NCBI GenBank assembly: GCA_016842085.1
Contig: JAEVEX010000044.1
Span: 62,001-126,000 of the forward strand
Direction of reading: 5' to 3'
DNA: 64,000 nt
Origin: Candidatus Thermoflexus tengchongensis
GTDB taxonomy: Bacteria > Chloroflexota > Anaerolineae > Thermoflexales > Thermoflexaceae
The notes beneath the pieces were generated by a model, which had not been told where the DNA came from, did not search any database, and saw only the letters and a list, made by a program, of their open reading frames with translations. Shown one piece after another: positions 6,224 to 15,426 of the stretch. Numbering within the stretch: position 1 is the first letter of the stretch; every line of letters begins with the position of its first letter. The position numbers and the translations under genes were made by a program.

Positions 6224-8119
6224 CTACCGCTCCAGCAACCATTCCAGCCCCAGCTCCCGCAGCTTCTCCGGACCGGGCACCCCTTCCCGGGTCCAGCCCG
6301 CCAGCTCGTAATAGCGATCCAGGGCGCGTTCCATGGCTTCCCGATCCAGGGCCATGCCGGCGGTGGGGCCTGTTCCCTGCAGGGCTTTAAAGAACTTCTT
6401 CGGGAGCTGATCCGCCCGGCGATCCAGTCCTTCCCGCGCATTGAACCACCGCAGCATATTCAGACGGCGCTCCCCGATCCGCAACAGCTCCTCCAGGGTG
6501 AAATCCGTCCAGCCGGTCACCGCGCGGACCATCCGCACTGTCTCCTCAGGTCCATATAGGGTCCAGGCCGGGCCATACACGAACTGGCACAATCCCGCTG
6601 AATCCAGAAATGAATAGAACAGCTGGGTCAGATAAGCGAAGCGGATTTTCTCCTCGCTCAGGCTGTATGGAGGCTGCGGCTGGGTCAGACCCAGCAGCGC
6701 CAGACGCTGGAGATATAGATCCGAGGCGCCCTCCTCATACATTGGGTCATGTTCGCTGGATTGATGGTCCGCACCGAAGGGGTTCACCGCGTAGATCAGG
6801 CCGAGGGAGCGTTTGGCGTGGGGCATGTGGGCCGGAGCCTCCTGGTTCTTCACGGTGATCAGAAACTCGTGGCCCTTCCCCAGCCGGTCCGCCGCACGGG
6901 CGGAGCCCTCGGCCAGGATATCGCCGATGCCCTCCCGCTTCAGGATCATCTCCAGGAGACGAAGCATCGCCTCCGGGTCGCCGAAGCGCAGCGGGAAACC
7001 GATCTCTGCCTCGGTGAGGACTCCCTTCTCGAAACACTCCATCGCCCAGGCGATGGTCGCCCCACATGAGATGGTGTCCACCCCATACTGGTTGCACATC
7101 TGGTTGGCCAGGGCGATCGCATCCAGATCATCGATCCCGCAATAGGAGCCGAAGGTCGCGATGGTTTCATACTCCGGCCCGCCGTAGAACGGATCCACCT
7201 TTCGGCCGTTCCATTCGGTTTCCACCACCCGCTTGCAACGGACGACACAGGCATAGCAGGTGTCGCGTTCTTTGAGGATGGTCTCCGCCATCCGTTCGCC
7301 GGTGATCTTCTCAAAACCCTCGAATTGCCCGGCATTGTAGTTATAAGTGGGCAGGGTGCCGGCCATCTGCTGCCAGGCGACCACGCTGGCCGTTCCATAG
7401 AGGGCCAGCCCCTGGACGTCGGGGTTGTCCTCGATGTGGCGGGCCCCCCACTGGGCCAGCTCCGCCAGCGCTTTGGGATCGGCGATCGTCACCTTGCGAC
7501 GGCCCCGAACGGCGATGGCTTTCAGGTTCTTGGAGCCCATCACCGCCCCCATCCCGGTGCGGCCGTTCGCTCGATTGGACATGTTCATAATCGCCGCAAA
7601 GCGGACGAGGCGCTCGCCGGCCGGCCCGATCTGAGCGACCTCGATCTGATCGTCCCCCAGCTCCTCCTGAAGCATCCGCTCCACCTCGCCGGTGATCCGA
7701 CCCCACAGGTGAGCGGCATCCCGCAACTCCGCCTCGCCGTCATGGATCCAGAGATAAACGGGCTTCGGGGCACGACCCCGGATCACCAGCCCATCGAAGC
7801 CCGCGTATTTCAGCTCCGCCGGGAAGAAACCTCCGCTCTGGGAGTCCCCGATCGCGCCCGTGAGAGGGGATTTGGCGTTCGCCATCAGGCGGGATTGCCC
7901 GGAGATCGGCGCCCCGGTGAGGGGGCTGAGGAAGAGGGTGAGGATATTGCGGGGATCCAGGGGATCAATGCCTGGAGGCATCTCTCTCAGGATGTAGTAA
8001 AGCCCCATCGCGCTGCCGCCCATATAGGTGCGATAAAACGATTCCGGCGGCGTCTCCACCCACAGGCGGCCTTCCGTAAGATCCACGTGGAGGATCCGAC
8101 CCGTGTATCCGTAAGCCAT
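6224..8119 (-). CDS. aor: Aldehyde:ferredoxin oxidoreductase (tungsten-pterin)
   Basis: A 631-residue protein, full length for the AOR family. It starts at ATG 8119 with AGGAGG at close spacing. The N-terminal domain shows YTGRILHVDLTEG, SPLTGAPISGQSR and GDSQSGGFFP. The 4Fe-4S cluster ligands are CYACVVRC (Cys288, 291, 295) and the distant DSAGLC. The family oxidises aldehydes to carboxylic acids (or the reverse) with ferredoxin, using a bis-pterin tungsten cofactor in the cytoplasm. No ferredoxin or MoaD-like gene is adjacent, but mobA (17508) and xdhC (29013) elsewhere in the window belong to pterin-cofactor biology. Substrate is not readable from sequence. This is an anaerobic or thermophile trait. 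Confidence 0.93.
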   Translation of the reverse strand: MAYGYTGRILHVDLTEGRLWVETPPESFYRTYMGGSAMGLYYILREMPPGIDPLDPRNILTLFLSPLTGAPISGQSRLMANAKSPLTGAIGDSQSGGFFPAELKYAGFDGLVIRGRAPKPVYLWIHDGEAELRDAAHLWGRITGEVERMLQEELGDDQIEVAQIGPAGERLVRFAAIMNMSNRANGRTGMGAVMGSKNLKAIAVRGRRKVTIADPKALAELAQWGARHIEDNPDVQGLALYGTASVVAWQQMAGTLPTYNYNAGQFEGFEKITGERMAETILKERDTCYACVVRCKRVVETEWNGRKVDPFYGGPEYETIATFGSYCGIDDLDAIALANQMCNQYGVDTISCGATIAWAMECFEKGVLTEAEIGFPLRFGDPEAMLRLLEMILKREGIGDILAEGSARAADRLGKGHEFLITVKNQEAPAHMPHAKRSLGLIYAVNPFGADHQSSEHDPMYEEGASDLYLQRLALLGLTQPQPPYSLSEEKIRFAYLTQLFYSFLDSAGLCQFVYGPAWTLYGPEETVRMVRAVTGWTDFTLEELLRIGERRLNMLRWFNAREGLDRRADQLPKKFFKALQGTGPTAGMALDREAMERALDRYYELAGWTREGVPGPEKLRELGLEWLLER

Positions 8120-8161
8120 GGCTGCCCTCCTGGTTTACAGGGTAAAGCGTGCGGATCCTGC

Positions 8162-8656
8162 TCAAAATCCGTGCGATGAGATTTGATGGAAGGGAGGCTC
8201 TCGTCGGCGAACCTTCTCCATCAAATCCCGAAGGGCTCCCCGCGCGGACGCGTAGGCCTGTGGATCCCGCTCCTGCAAGCCCAGGGCCTCAAATTCCCCC
8301 TCATCCAGAACCAGAACCTCCCCTACCGGCGTCACGAAAAGATCCAGGGCAAGGTCCCGGATCTCAATCTCATCTTCTGAAAACCGGGGAGGATACACGA
8401 TATCGCAATACCACCCCTTCAGTCGATCATCCTGATGATGGTGGATCTCATAGATCACGAACCATCGACCGGGGAAGAAATACTCCACAAAGCGATCCGC
8501 GGGCTCCAGGACGGTATATCCCAGATCCAGAGGGGGGCGCTCCCAGTAAGCCTCCAGGACGATCCCTTCGGGGGAGGCCAGCAGCAGGCGCCCGGTGTAG
8601 ATCACCCGAAGCCGGCCATCGGCAGTCAGACGCCGCACCTGGATGGAGGAACCCAT
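8162..8656 (-). CDS. DUF402 domain protein
   Basis: A 164-residue protein read from ATG 8656, eleven bases after the CBS gene stop, so the two are probably co-transcribed. The segment YFFPGRWFVIYEIHHHQDDR, then KGWYCDIVYPP, then IRDLALDLFVTPVGEVLVLD and EGEFEAL is a typical DUF402 core; characterised members are nucleotide phosphatases or RNA-end-processing modules that use acidic metal ligands, here the DLALDLFV and LDEGEFE clusters. The longer open frame up to 8929 is a shadow of the CBS gene. The exact substrate is unknown. Confidence 0.7.
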   Translation of the reverse strand: MGSSIQVRRLTADGRLRVIYTGRLLLASPEGIVLEAYWERPPLDLGYTVLEPADRFVEYFFPGRWFVIYEIHHHQDDRLKGWYCDIVYPPRFSEDEIEIRDLALDLFVTPVGEVLVLDEGEFEALGLQERDPQAYASARGALRDLMEKVRRREPPFHQISSHGF

Positions 8657-8667
8657 CCCCGCCTCGT

Positions 8668-9084
8668 TCAATCCGGACCCCACCCCCGTTCCTCCACCGC
8701 CTGGAAGATATCCGTGTCGCTCACGATGCCGACGGGCTTTCCATCCTGCATCACCACCGCCCGCCGGATGTTGGCGTCCAGCATGATGATGGAGCACTGG
8801 CGGATGGTGGTGTCCGGGGAAACGGTGATCAGGGGCGCGCTCATGAGGTCCCGAACTTTCAATCCTTTCAGGGGCCGGTCGGCAGCAACGACTTTCTTCA
8901 GGATATCCCGTTTGGTCATGATCCCCCACGTCCCATGAGGTCCTTCCGGTTCCACCACCACGCTGGAGATGCCCTTCTGGACCATCAGGTGCAGCGCGTC
9001 CTCCACGGGCATGTCCGGGGGGACAGTCACCACGGGGGAGGTCATGATCTCAGCGACGGTGTATGGTTTGGGCTTGCGCTCCAT
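8668..9084 (-). CDS. Two-CBS-domain protein
   Basis: A 138-residue protein consisting of two CBS motifs: VAEIMTSPVVTVPPDMPVED with GIMTKRDILKKVV, and VRDLMSAPLITVSPDTTIRQ with GIVSDTDIF. Stand-alone CBS pairs bind adenine nucleotides and regulate partner proteins; the partner is not evident. ATG 9084 is preferred because AGAGGG sits about six bases upstream; an in-frame GTG at 9090 is possible. It is followed closely by the DUF402 gene. A TATAAT-like hexamer on this strand at 9120-9125 may be its -10 element, but no good -35 was seen. Confidence 0.8.
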   Translation of the reverse strand: MERKPKPYTVAEIMTSPVVTVPPDMPVEDALHLMVQKGISSVVVEPEGPHGTWGIMTKRDILKKVVAADRPLKGLKVRDLMSAPLITVSPDTTIRQCSIIMLDANIRRAVVMQDGKPVGIVSDTDIFQAVEERGWGPD

Positions 9085-9233
9085 CGCCACCCTCTTTCGA
9101 GCGAAATGGTTCGCATAAAATTATAAGCGACTTCAGCGGAAAGCGGATGGGCCCCTGAAAGCAGCTCACCGGTCCTCAAGCCTCGGATGAAAGCCTGGAA
9201 ATCTCATTAAAGCTGGAGCGAGAGGAGCACCCC

Positions 9234-10544
9234 ATGCGATTGCGGGTTCGACCGGCGACTCGATTGAGCGGCACCATGCGCGTCCCGGGAGACAAATCGC
9301 TCTCCCACCGGGCGCTGTTGTTCGGAGCCCTGGCGGATGGCACCTCGAACCTGAAGGGCTGGCTTCCGGCGGCCGATTGCGAGGCCACCCTCCGCTGCAT
9401 ACGTGCCCTGGGGATCCACGTGGAGCGACCTGCCAGGGATCACCTGATCGTTCACGGCAACGGCCTGAAGGGACTCCAGCCGGCCCCTGGCCCTCTGGAT
9501 TGCGGCGGCTCCGGGACCACAATGCGCCTCCTGATGGGGATGCTGGCGGGATTCCCCTTTCCCAGCACGCTGGTAGGGAACCCTCAGCTCTCCCGGCGTC
9601 CAATGGAGCGGGTTGCCCGGCCATTGCGCCAGATGGGCGCGGAGGTGATGACCACGGAGGGGCACGCCCCCGTCCATATACGGGGCGGCTCGCTGCAGGG
9701 CATCCGCTACGAGCTCCCTATGGCCAGCGCTCAGGTGAAATCAGCCATCCTGCTGGCCGGGCTATATGCGGATCGACCGACCACGGTGATCGAGCCCGCC
9801 CCTTCGCGGGACCACACGGAACGCCTGCTGGGGGCGATGGGCGCTTCCATCCGACGGGATGGGAACGCCGTCACCATCGAGCCGGCGGAACGGTTGCGGC
9901 CGGTTTCCCTGTCCATCCCCGGGGATCCATCCTCCGCGGCCTTCCTGATCGCGGCCGCGCTGCTGATCCCGGGCTCATGGGTGCAGATCCCCGGGGTCCT
10001 GCTCAACCCCACGCGTCTGGGATGGGTGGATGCGTGGCAGGCGATGGGCGCACCCATCCAGGCGATTCCAGAGGGCGAAGTCGGCGGGGAGCCGGTGGGG
10101 TGCCTGCAGGCCGCGACGGCCGCCCGCCTGCAGGCGGTGGAGATCGCTGGGGCTATGGTTCCCCCAATGATCGATGAGTTCCCGATCTTCGCTGTGGTCG
10201 CCACGCAGGCGGAAGGCATCACCCGGGTCCGGGATGCGGCGGAATTGCGCGTCAAGGAAAGCGATCGCATCGCTGCGCTGGCGATGGAGCTGCGCCGTAT
10301 GGGCGCGCGGATCGAGGAACATCCCGATGGCTTCACTGTCTATGGGCCCACCCCTTTGCGCGGGGCCGTTGTCCACAGCCATGGGGATCATCGCTTAGCT
10401 ATGGCCCTCACGGTCGCCGGGTTGATCGCCGATGGGGAAACCCTCGTGGAGGATGCGGCCTGCATCGCCGACAGCTTCCCGGGTTTCGTGGAAACCATTC
10501 AGGCCCTCGGCGCGGAGATCGAGGTAGAGGCCGTTTACGAATGA
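9234..10544 (+). CDS. aroA: 3-phosphoshikimate 1-carboxyvinyltransferase (EPSP synthase)
   Basis: A 436-residue enzyme, normal for the family, with ATG 9234 behind GAGGAG. It joins shikimate-3-phosphate and PEP in the aromatic amino-acid pathway. Landmarks: PGDKSLSHRALLFGAL at the N-terminus (phosphate-binding Lys), RPMERVARPLRQMG, SAQVKSAILLAGLYA, and RVKESDRIAALAMELRRMG with GDHRLAMAL near the C-terminus. The usual NSGTTMRL loop reads GGSGTTMRLL, so the family Asn is replaced by Gly. No other aro gene is nearby; it stands alone and converges with the lipid kinase gene. Confidence 0.95.
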   Translation: MRLRVRPATRLSGTMRVPGDKSLSHRALLFGALADGTSNLKGWLPAADCEATLRCIRALGIHVERPARDHLIVHGNGLKGLQPAPGPLDCGGSGTTMRLLMGMLAGFPFPSTLVGNPQLSRRPMERVARPLRQMGAEVMTTEGHAPVHIRGGSLQGIRYELPMASAQVKSAILLAGLYADRPTTVIEPAPSRDHTERLLGAMGASIRRDGNAVTIEPAERLRPVSLSIPGDPSSAAFLIAAALLIPGSWVQIPGVLLNPTRLGWVDAWQAMGAPIQAIPEGEVGGEPVGCLQAATAARLQAVEIAGAMVPPMIDEFPIFAVVATQAEGITRVRDAAELRVKESDRIAALAMELRRMGARIEEHPDGFTVYGPTPLRGAVVHSHGDHRLAMALTVAGLIADGETLVEDAACIADSFPGFVETIQALGAEIEVEAVYE

Positions 10545-10569
10545 AGGTGCGAGCGCCCGGGAAGAGGAG

Positions 10570-11520
10570 TTATGGTTCCTGAAACAGGCTCGCAGGGGCC
10601 GTCGGTGGAACCAGGATTCGCAGGGATCGGGGGACGACCTCGAAGGCCATGGGGGTATAGCCAATGGGTTCCCCATCCACCTGGACCGGGACAACCGGGC
10701 GGGTTTCGACGACCACGCGACGCCCGATGAAGAATTTGACCGCCGGATCCTGGAGATGGCGTCCGCCGAAGACATTGAAGAAATGGCGGATCGCCCACGG
10801 CAGCCCCATCCCCCGGAACACGCAGATGTTGAGATAGCCGTCATCCAGCACGGCCTGGGGGGCGATGCGCACCAGGCCCCCATACAGCTGGGCGTTCGCC
10901 ACCAGAACCAACAGGGTGCGCCCCTTCACCCGGCGGCGGCCATCCACAACGACAGTGGCCCGCATGGCCGGGAAATCTCTGGCGATCATGGCGGCGGCGA
11001 TCAGATAAGCCAGGGCCCCCAAACGCTTGGTGTTCCGGGTCCGGGGTTCCATATGCTGCGCCACCTGCGCATCCAGGCCGATGCCTGCCCACAGAAGGAA
11101 ATAACGGCCGTTGGCCCTCCCCACGTCGATGGTGTGTTCCCGCGCGGATTCCAGGAGATGCGCGGCAACCTGGATCCGAAGCGGATGGACCAGCGGATAA
11201 ACCGGAAGGCCCAGCTGCCTGGCCCATACGTTGCCCGTGCCCACCGGCAGGACGCCCAGAGCGGCCGGCATTCCGACCAGACCGTTCGCGACCTCGTTCA
11301 CGGTGCCGTCGCCCCCCGCGGCGATCACCCATTCGAATCCTTCCAGGGCGGCCTCGTGGGCCAGGTCTGTGGCCATCCCTGGGCGCTCGGTGATCCGCAG
11401 GAGAACCGACCATCCGCGCTCCTCCTGCCATTTATGGGCCACCGCCTGGATCTCCCGGATCATCTCCCGCGGGCCGGCGGCGGGATTGTAGATGATCATA
11501 ACGTGTCTGGAGCGAGTCAT
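10570..11520 (-). CDS. Diacylglycerol kinase-like lipid kinase
   Basis: A 316-residue protein from ATG 11520 (MTRSRHVMIIYNPAAGPREM) with a GGGGAAGGG ribosome site. The N-terminal lobe has the nucleotide-binding IYNPAAG and the hallmark AAGGDGTVNEVANGL, followed by GVLPVGTGNVWA. The C-terminal beta-sandwich half includes WAGIGLDAQVA and VQVDGEPIG. This is the DAGK catalytic (YegS/LCB5) family, which phosphorylates diacylglycerol or long-chain-base lipids at the membrane. Lipid specificity cannot be read from the sequence. It is transcribed downstream of uvrB on the same strand with a gap of about 45 bases, so co-transcription is possible. Confidence 0.9.
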   Translation of the reverse strand: MTRSRHVMIIYNPAAGPREMIREIQAVAHKWQEERGWSVLLRITERPGMATDLAHEAALEGFEWVIAAGGDGTVNEVANGLVGMPAALGVLPVGTGNVWARQLGLPVYPLVHPLRIQVAAHLLESAREHTIDVGRANGRYFLLWAGIGLDAQVAQHMEPRTRNTKRLGALAYLIAAAMIARDFPAMRATVVVDGRRRVKGRTLLVLVANAQLYGGLVRIAPQAVLDDGYLNICVFRGMGLPWAIRHFFNVFGGRHLQDPAVKFFIGRRVVVETRPVVPVQVDGEPIGYTPMAFEVVPRSLRILVPPTAPASLFQEP

Positions 11521-11564
11521 CGTCCCTTCCCCTGAAGGGCAACTGCTCGCAGTTGCCCTACTCC

Positions 11565-13697
11565 TCAACGAGGGTGGGAAGATCGCCCATGTCGCCGTCC
11601 AGAGGCCCGAGGGGGTTTCCCGGAGATAGGAGCGGCTTCCTCCTCCTCTTCCCCCGCTGCGATCCGCTCCAGCTCGACCAGCCGGCGGAGCCGCGCCTCC
11701 GGCGGGGTTTCCGCCAGCTCGATCATCCGCAGCTGCTCGCGGAGTTCGAAGATCTGATCCCGCAGGGCGGCCGCCTTCTCGAACTCCAGATCCTGGGCGG
11801 CCCGCTTCATCTCCTTTTCCAGCGCACGGATGAGGCGTTGCAATTCGTCTTTCGGCATCGCCGGCGGCCGTCCGGGCATCCTGGCTTCCTCCGCTACCAT
11901 TTCCCGCACCCGATCCGTGAGATCCCGCACCGCCTTCACAATCGAACGAGGCTCGATCCCATGGGCCCGGTTGTAAGCCTCCTGGATCGCCCGCCGGCGG
12001 TTGGTCTCCTCGATCGCCCGGCGCATGGACTCCGTGATCGTATCCGCATAGAGGATGGCCGTCCCGTTCACATGGCGCGCCGCCCGCCCGATGGTCTGGA
12101 TCAGCGCCGTCTCGCTCCGCAGGAAACCCTCCTTGTCGGCATCCAGCACCGCCACCAGGGAGACCTCGGGGAGGTCCAGCCCCTCTCGCAACAGGTTGAT
12201 CCCCACCACCACGTCGTAGACCCCCAATCGGAGATCCCGCAGGATCTCCACCCGCTCCAGGGTCTCAATGTCCGCGTGGAGATAATGGGTGCGGATCCCC
12301 ATTTCGTTCAGGTAATCGGAGAGCTCCTCCGCCAGGCGCTTCGTGAGGGTGGTGACCAGCGCCCGTTCGCCCCGGGCGACGCGTTTGCGGATCTCACCGA
12401 TGAGATCCTCAATCTGGCCTTTGGTCGGCCGCACCTCCACCACCGGATCCAGGATGCCGGTCGGGCGGATCAGCTGCTCGACCACCTGCTCGGACTTCTC
12501 CAGCTCATAAGGCCCGGGGGTGGCGGACATGAAAATCACCTGGCGGACCCGCTGTTCGAATTCCTCAAAGGTGAGCGGGCGGTTATCCAGTGCCGAGGGC
12601 AGGCGGAACCCGTATTCCACCAGGGTCTCCTTCCGGGAGCGATCGCCGTGATACATCCCGCGCAACTGCGGGATCGTCATGTGAGACTCATCGATGACCA
12701 CCAGGAAATCATCCGGGAAGTAGTCCAGAAGGGTCCAGGGCGGCTCGCCGGGCGCCCGCCCATCCAGATGGCGGGAGTAGTTCTCAATACCGTGGCAGTA
12801 GCCTACCTCGCGGAGCATCTCCAGATCATACAGGGTGCGCTGGCGGAGCCGCTCCGCCTCCAGGAGCTTCCCCTGGGCCCGGAGTTCCTCCAGCCGCTCG
12901 TGGAGCTCCCGCTCGATGGCTTCGATCGCCCGCCGCAGCTTCTCCTCCGAGGTCACGAAGTGCTTGGCCGGGTAGATCTCCACAGTTTCGTGGAGACGGA
13001 GCACTTCGCCGGTGAGCGGGTCGAACTCCACCAGGCGGTCGATCTCATCTCCCCAGAACTCAATCCGGATCGCCGTATCCTGATAAGCGGGGAAGACATC
13101 CACCGTATCTCCACGCACCCGGAACGTCCCCCGGCGGAAATCCACATCGTTCCGCGTATACTGGATGTCCACGAGGTGGCGCAACAGGTTGTCGCGGCGG
13201 CGGACCTGGCCGCGCTGGAGACGGATGACCACCTGGCCCCAATCGTGGGGATTGCCGATGCCGTAAATGCAGGAAACCGAGGCGACGATGATCACATCCC
13301 GCCGGGTGAACAGAGCCTGGGTGGCCGCCAGGCGCAGGCGCTCGATCTCCTCATTGATGCTCGTTTCCTTCTCAATGTAGGTATCCGTCTGGGGGATGTA
13401 TGCCTCCGGCTGGTAGTAATCATAGTAGCTGACGAAGTATTCCACCGCGTTATGGGGGAAGAATTCGCGGAACTCCGCGTAGAGCTGCGCAGCCAGGGTC
13501 TTGTTGTGGCTGATGACCAGGGTGGGTTTCTGGATGCGGGCAATGACATGGGCAATGGTGAAAGTCTTTCCGGTCCCCGTAGCCCCCAGCAGCGTCTGAT
13601 AACGATAGCCCTTCCGCAGGCCCTCAACGAGTTTTTCGATGGCCTGAGGTTGATCCCCGGTGGGTTCAAAGGGCGCCACCAGCTGAAAGCGCTCCAT
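11565..13697 (-). CDS. uvrB: Excinuclease ABC subunit B
   Basis: A 710-residue protein from ATG 13697 ([20 protein letters not shown]) behind GGGAGGGAAGGG; the open frame extends 19 codons further but the start is typical of UvrB. Helicase motifs: [12 protein letters not shown] (Walker A), the damage-verifying hairpin region [29 protein letters not shown] (Walker B), [10 protein letters not shown] and QTIGRAARH. The C-terminal UVR motif, [20 protein letters not shown], binds UvrC. It verifies damage in nucleotide excision repair together with UvrA and UvrC, which are not in the window. Confidence 0.97.
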   Translation of the reverse strand: MERFQLVAPFEPTGDQPQAIEKLVEGLRKGYRYQTLLGATGTGKTFTIAHVIARIQKPTLVISHNKTLAAQLYAEFREFFPHNAVEYFVSYYDYYQPEAYIPQTDTYIEKETSINEEIERLRLAATQALFTRRDVIIVASVSCIYGIGNPHDWGQVVIRLQRGQVRRRDNLLRHLVDIQYTRNDVDFRRGTFRVRGDTVDVFPAYQDTAIRIEFWGDEIDRLVEFDPLTGEVLRLHETVEIYPAKHFVTSEEKLRRAIEAIERELHERLEELRAQGKLLEAERLRQRTLYDLEMLREVGYCHGIENYSRHLDGRAPGEPPWTLLDYFPDDFLVVIDESHMTIPQLRGMYHGDRSRKETLVEYGFRLPSALDNRPLTFEEFEQRVRQVIFMSATPGPYELEKSEQVVEQLIRPTGILDPVVEVRPTKGQIEDLIGEIRKRVARGERALVTTLTKRLAEELSDYLNEMGIRTHYLHADIETLERVEILRDLRLGVYDVVVGINLLREGLDLPEVSLVAVLDADKEGFLRSETALIQTIGRAARHVNGTAILYADTITESMRRAIEETNRRRAIQEAYNRAHGIEPRSIVKAVRDLTDRVREMVAEEARMPGRPPAMPKDELQRLIRALEKEMKRAAQDLEFEKAAALRDQIFELREQLRMIELAETPPEARLRRLVELERIAAGEEEEEAAPISGKPPRASGRRHGRSSHPR

Positions 13698-13950
13698 GTC
13701 AGATCCCTTCCCTCCCTGGCCGACCCGTGCGATACATTCCCGCCGATCGAACACACGGCTGGCGAGTCGCCATGAGTCGGGGCTTACGTCGCTGGACTCC
13801 AGTTCGGGGAGGTGGGATGGCTCCTGCCCCCAAGCCCCCCGGAAGAGAGGAACGGCGTAATCCCCGCATCTATGAGTTTAACGCAGTTTGCTACCCGAGC
13901 ACCCATCCCCACGCCCGGATCCCGGCTGAGAGGAGGGGAAAGAGATCGAC

Positions 13951-15408
13951 TCACCGGATGGAGGAGCGCTGATCGCGGGCGATGGCCCTTCGGATCTCCT
14001 GCGCCATCGCCCGCGCCCGTTCCGGGGCGTCGCCGATATGGGTGTGGACTTCCACCAGGCGCCGGAGGGTCTCAGGAGAGAGCCACCGCGTGATCTCCGG
14101 ATCCGCGGTCAGGCGCTCCAGCAATGGATTGGGGGCGCCGGATCGCACGCTTTCCCATGCGGCCATGGCGTGATCGCGCAGGCGGGCATGGAGCGCCTGG
14201 CGATCCGCGCCGGCGCGGGCCGCCGCCATGAGGATCGGCTCCAGGGCGGCGAAGGGGGCGTAACGCTCCAGATTGCGCCGCAACGCTTCCTCATGGATTT
14301 CCATGCCATGAAGGATCCGGAGCGTTAGCCGGAGGATCTCATCGGCAGCCAGGAAGGCCTCCGGCAGCAGGATCCGCCGGATCGCCGAATCGTCCAGGGT
14401 GCGTTCCAGGAGGGAGTGGGCAGCGGTTTCCCACATCATGGAAGGCAGCGCGCCCAGGTAGCGGGCCAGGGCGTTGATCCGCTCGGCAAGCACCGGGTTG
14501 CGCTTGAAAGGCATGGCCGAGGAGCCCACCTGACGGGCACCGAAGGGCTCCGACCATTCGCCGAAGGGGGGCGATTGCAGCAGGCGCAGGTCGAAGGCCA
14601 TCTTGTAAAGCGACATGGCCAGCCCGGCCAGCACCGTCAGCACCCACCAGTCCTGCTTGCGGGGATAGATCTGGCCGGTGACCGGGAAAGCCTTCAGGCC
14701 CAGCTCCGCCATCGCGCGCGCTTCCATCTGAGAAGACGTCATGCCGGTCCCATCCAGCAACGCCGCGTAAGAAGCTCCGGTTCCCACGGCCCCTTTGAAG
14801 CCCTTCCCCCGGAGCGCGAAACGGCAGCGGGAGATCTCCTCCCAGTCCATCAGGAGATCCTGGCCATAAAGGGCCAGGCGATAACCCACCGTCGTGGGCT
14901 CCGCCGGCTGGAGATGGGTCCAGGCCATGCAGGGGACCTCCGCCCAGCGCTCGATAGCATCCGCCAGGACTTCCAGAACCTCCCGCAGGCGATCGCCGAT
15001 CAAATCCAGGGCTTCCCGAATCCGAATCGCATCGGCATTGTCTTCGATGTCCGCGGATGTGGCGCCCAGATGGAGCACAGGGCCGCCCTGGGGGGCCTGC
15101 TCGGCGAACGTCAGGAGCTCGGCCATGAGATCGTGTCCGATCTCCCGCTCGATCTGCTCCGCCCGCTCCAGGTCGATGGTCTCCGCATGGGCTTCCAGGT
15201 CAGCCACCTGCTCCGGGCGGACAAGGCCTGCGGCCATCTGAGCGCGGGCCAGCGCGATCCATACCCGCCGCCACAGCCGCCGGCGATAGGCCTCCGACCA
15301 GATCCGGCGCATCGCCGGGCTTCCATATCGCCAGGTGAAGGGGGAAAGAAAGGTCTCGTGCGTGAACATCTCCGGCTCCATCTGTCCAAAGCCCAGTTTA
15401 CAGCCCAT
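13951..15408 (-). CDS. purB: Adenylosuccinate lyase
   Basis: A 485-residue enzyme of the fumarase/aspartase superfamily. It cleaves adenylosuccinate and SAICAR in purine synthesis. Signature GSSAMPFKRNPVLAE carries the catalytic Ser loop; HLGATSADIEDNADA and TSSQMEARA are also present, and the N-terminus FLSPFTWRYGSPAMRRIWSE is typical. It lies 15 bases downstream of purA on the same strand, so AMP is made from IMP by two adjacent genes. Start choice is uncertain: ATG 15408 sits in a small tandem duplication with no clear ribosome site, and ATG 15381 (MEPEMFTHE) is a reasonable alternative. Confidence 0.95.
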   Translation of the reverse strand: MGCKLGFGQMEPEMFTHETFLSPFTWRYGSPAMRRIWSEAYRRRLWRRVWIALARAQMAAGLVRPEQVADLEAHAETIDLERAEQIEREIGHDLMAELLTFAEQAPQGGPVLHLGATSADIEDNADAIRIREALDLIGDRLREVLEVLADAIERWAEVPCMAWTHLQPAEPTTVGYRLALYGQDLLMDWEEISRCRFALRGKGFKGAVGTGASYAALLDGTGMTSSQMEARAMAELGLKAFPVTGQIYPRKQDWWVLTVLAGLAMSLYKMAFDLRLLQSPPFGEWSEPFGARQVGSSAMPFKRNPVLAERINALARYLGALPSMMWETAAHSLLERTLDDSAIRRILLPEAFLAADEILRLTLRILHGMEIHEEALRRNLERYAPFAALEPILMAAARAGADRQALHARLRDHAMAAWESVRSGAPNPLLERLTADPEITRWLSPETLRRLVEVHTHIGDAPERARAMAQEIRRAIARDQRSSIR

Positions 15409-15426
15409 GCTTACAGCCCATGCTTA
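15399..15426. repeat. Tandem 13-bp duplication at the purA/purB junction
   Basis: CCCATGCTTACAG occurs twice in tandem. The duplicated unit contains both a stop-codon-forming TTA and, on the minus strand, the ATG used or usable as purB start, so it spaces the purA stop from purB and supplies alternative starts. Confidence 0.6.

Noticed and set aside
4933-6441. Extension of the M28 peptidase to a start at 6441.
   Set aside because: The extra N-terminus overlaps the AOR gene and is Arg/Ser/Trp-rich without meaning; ATG 6120 has a ribosome site.
11553-13775. A 740-codon open frame on the plus strand opposite uvrB.
   Set aside because: It mirrors the codon structure of a clear uvrB on the other strand; long antisense frames are common in GC-rich coding DNA and this one has no motifs.
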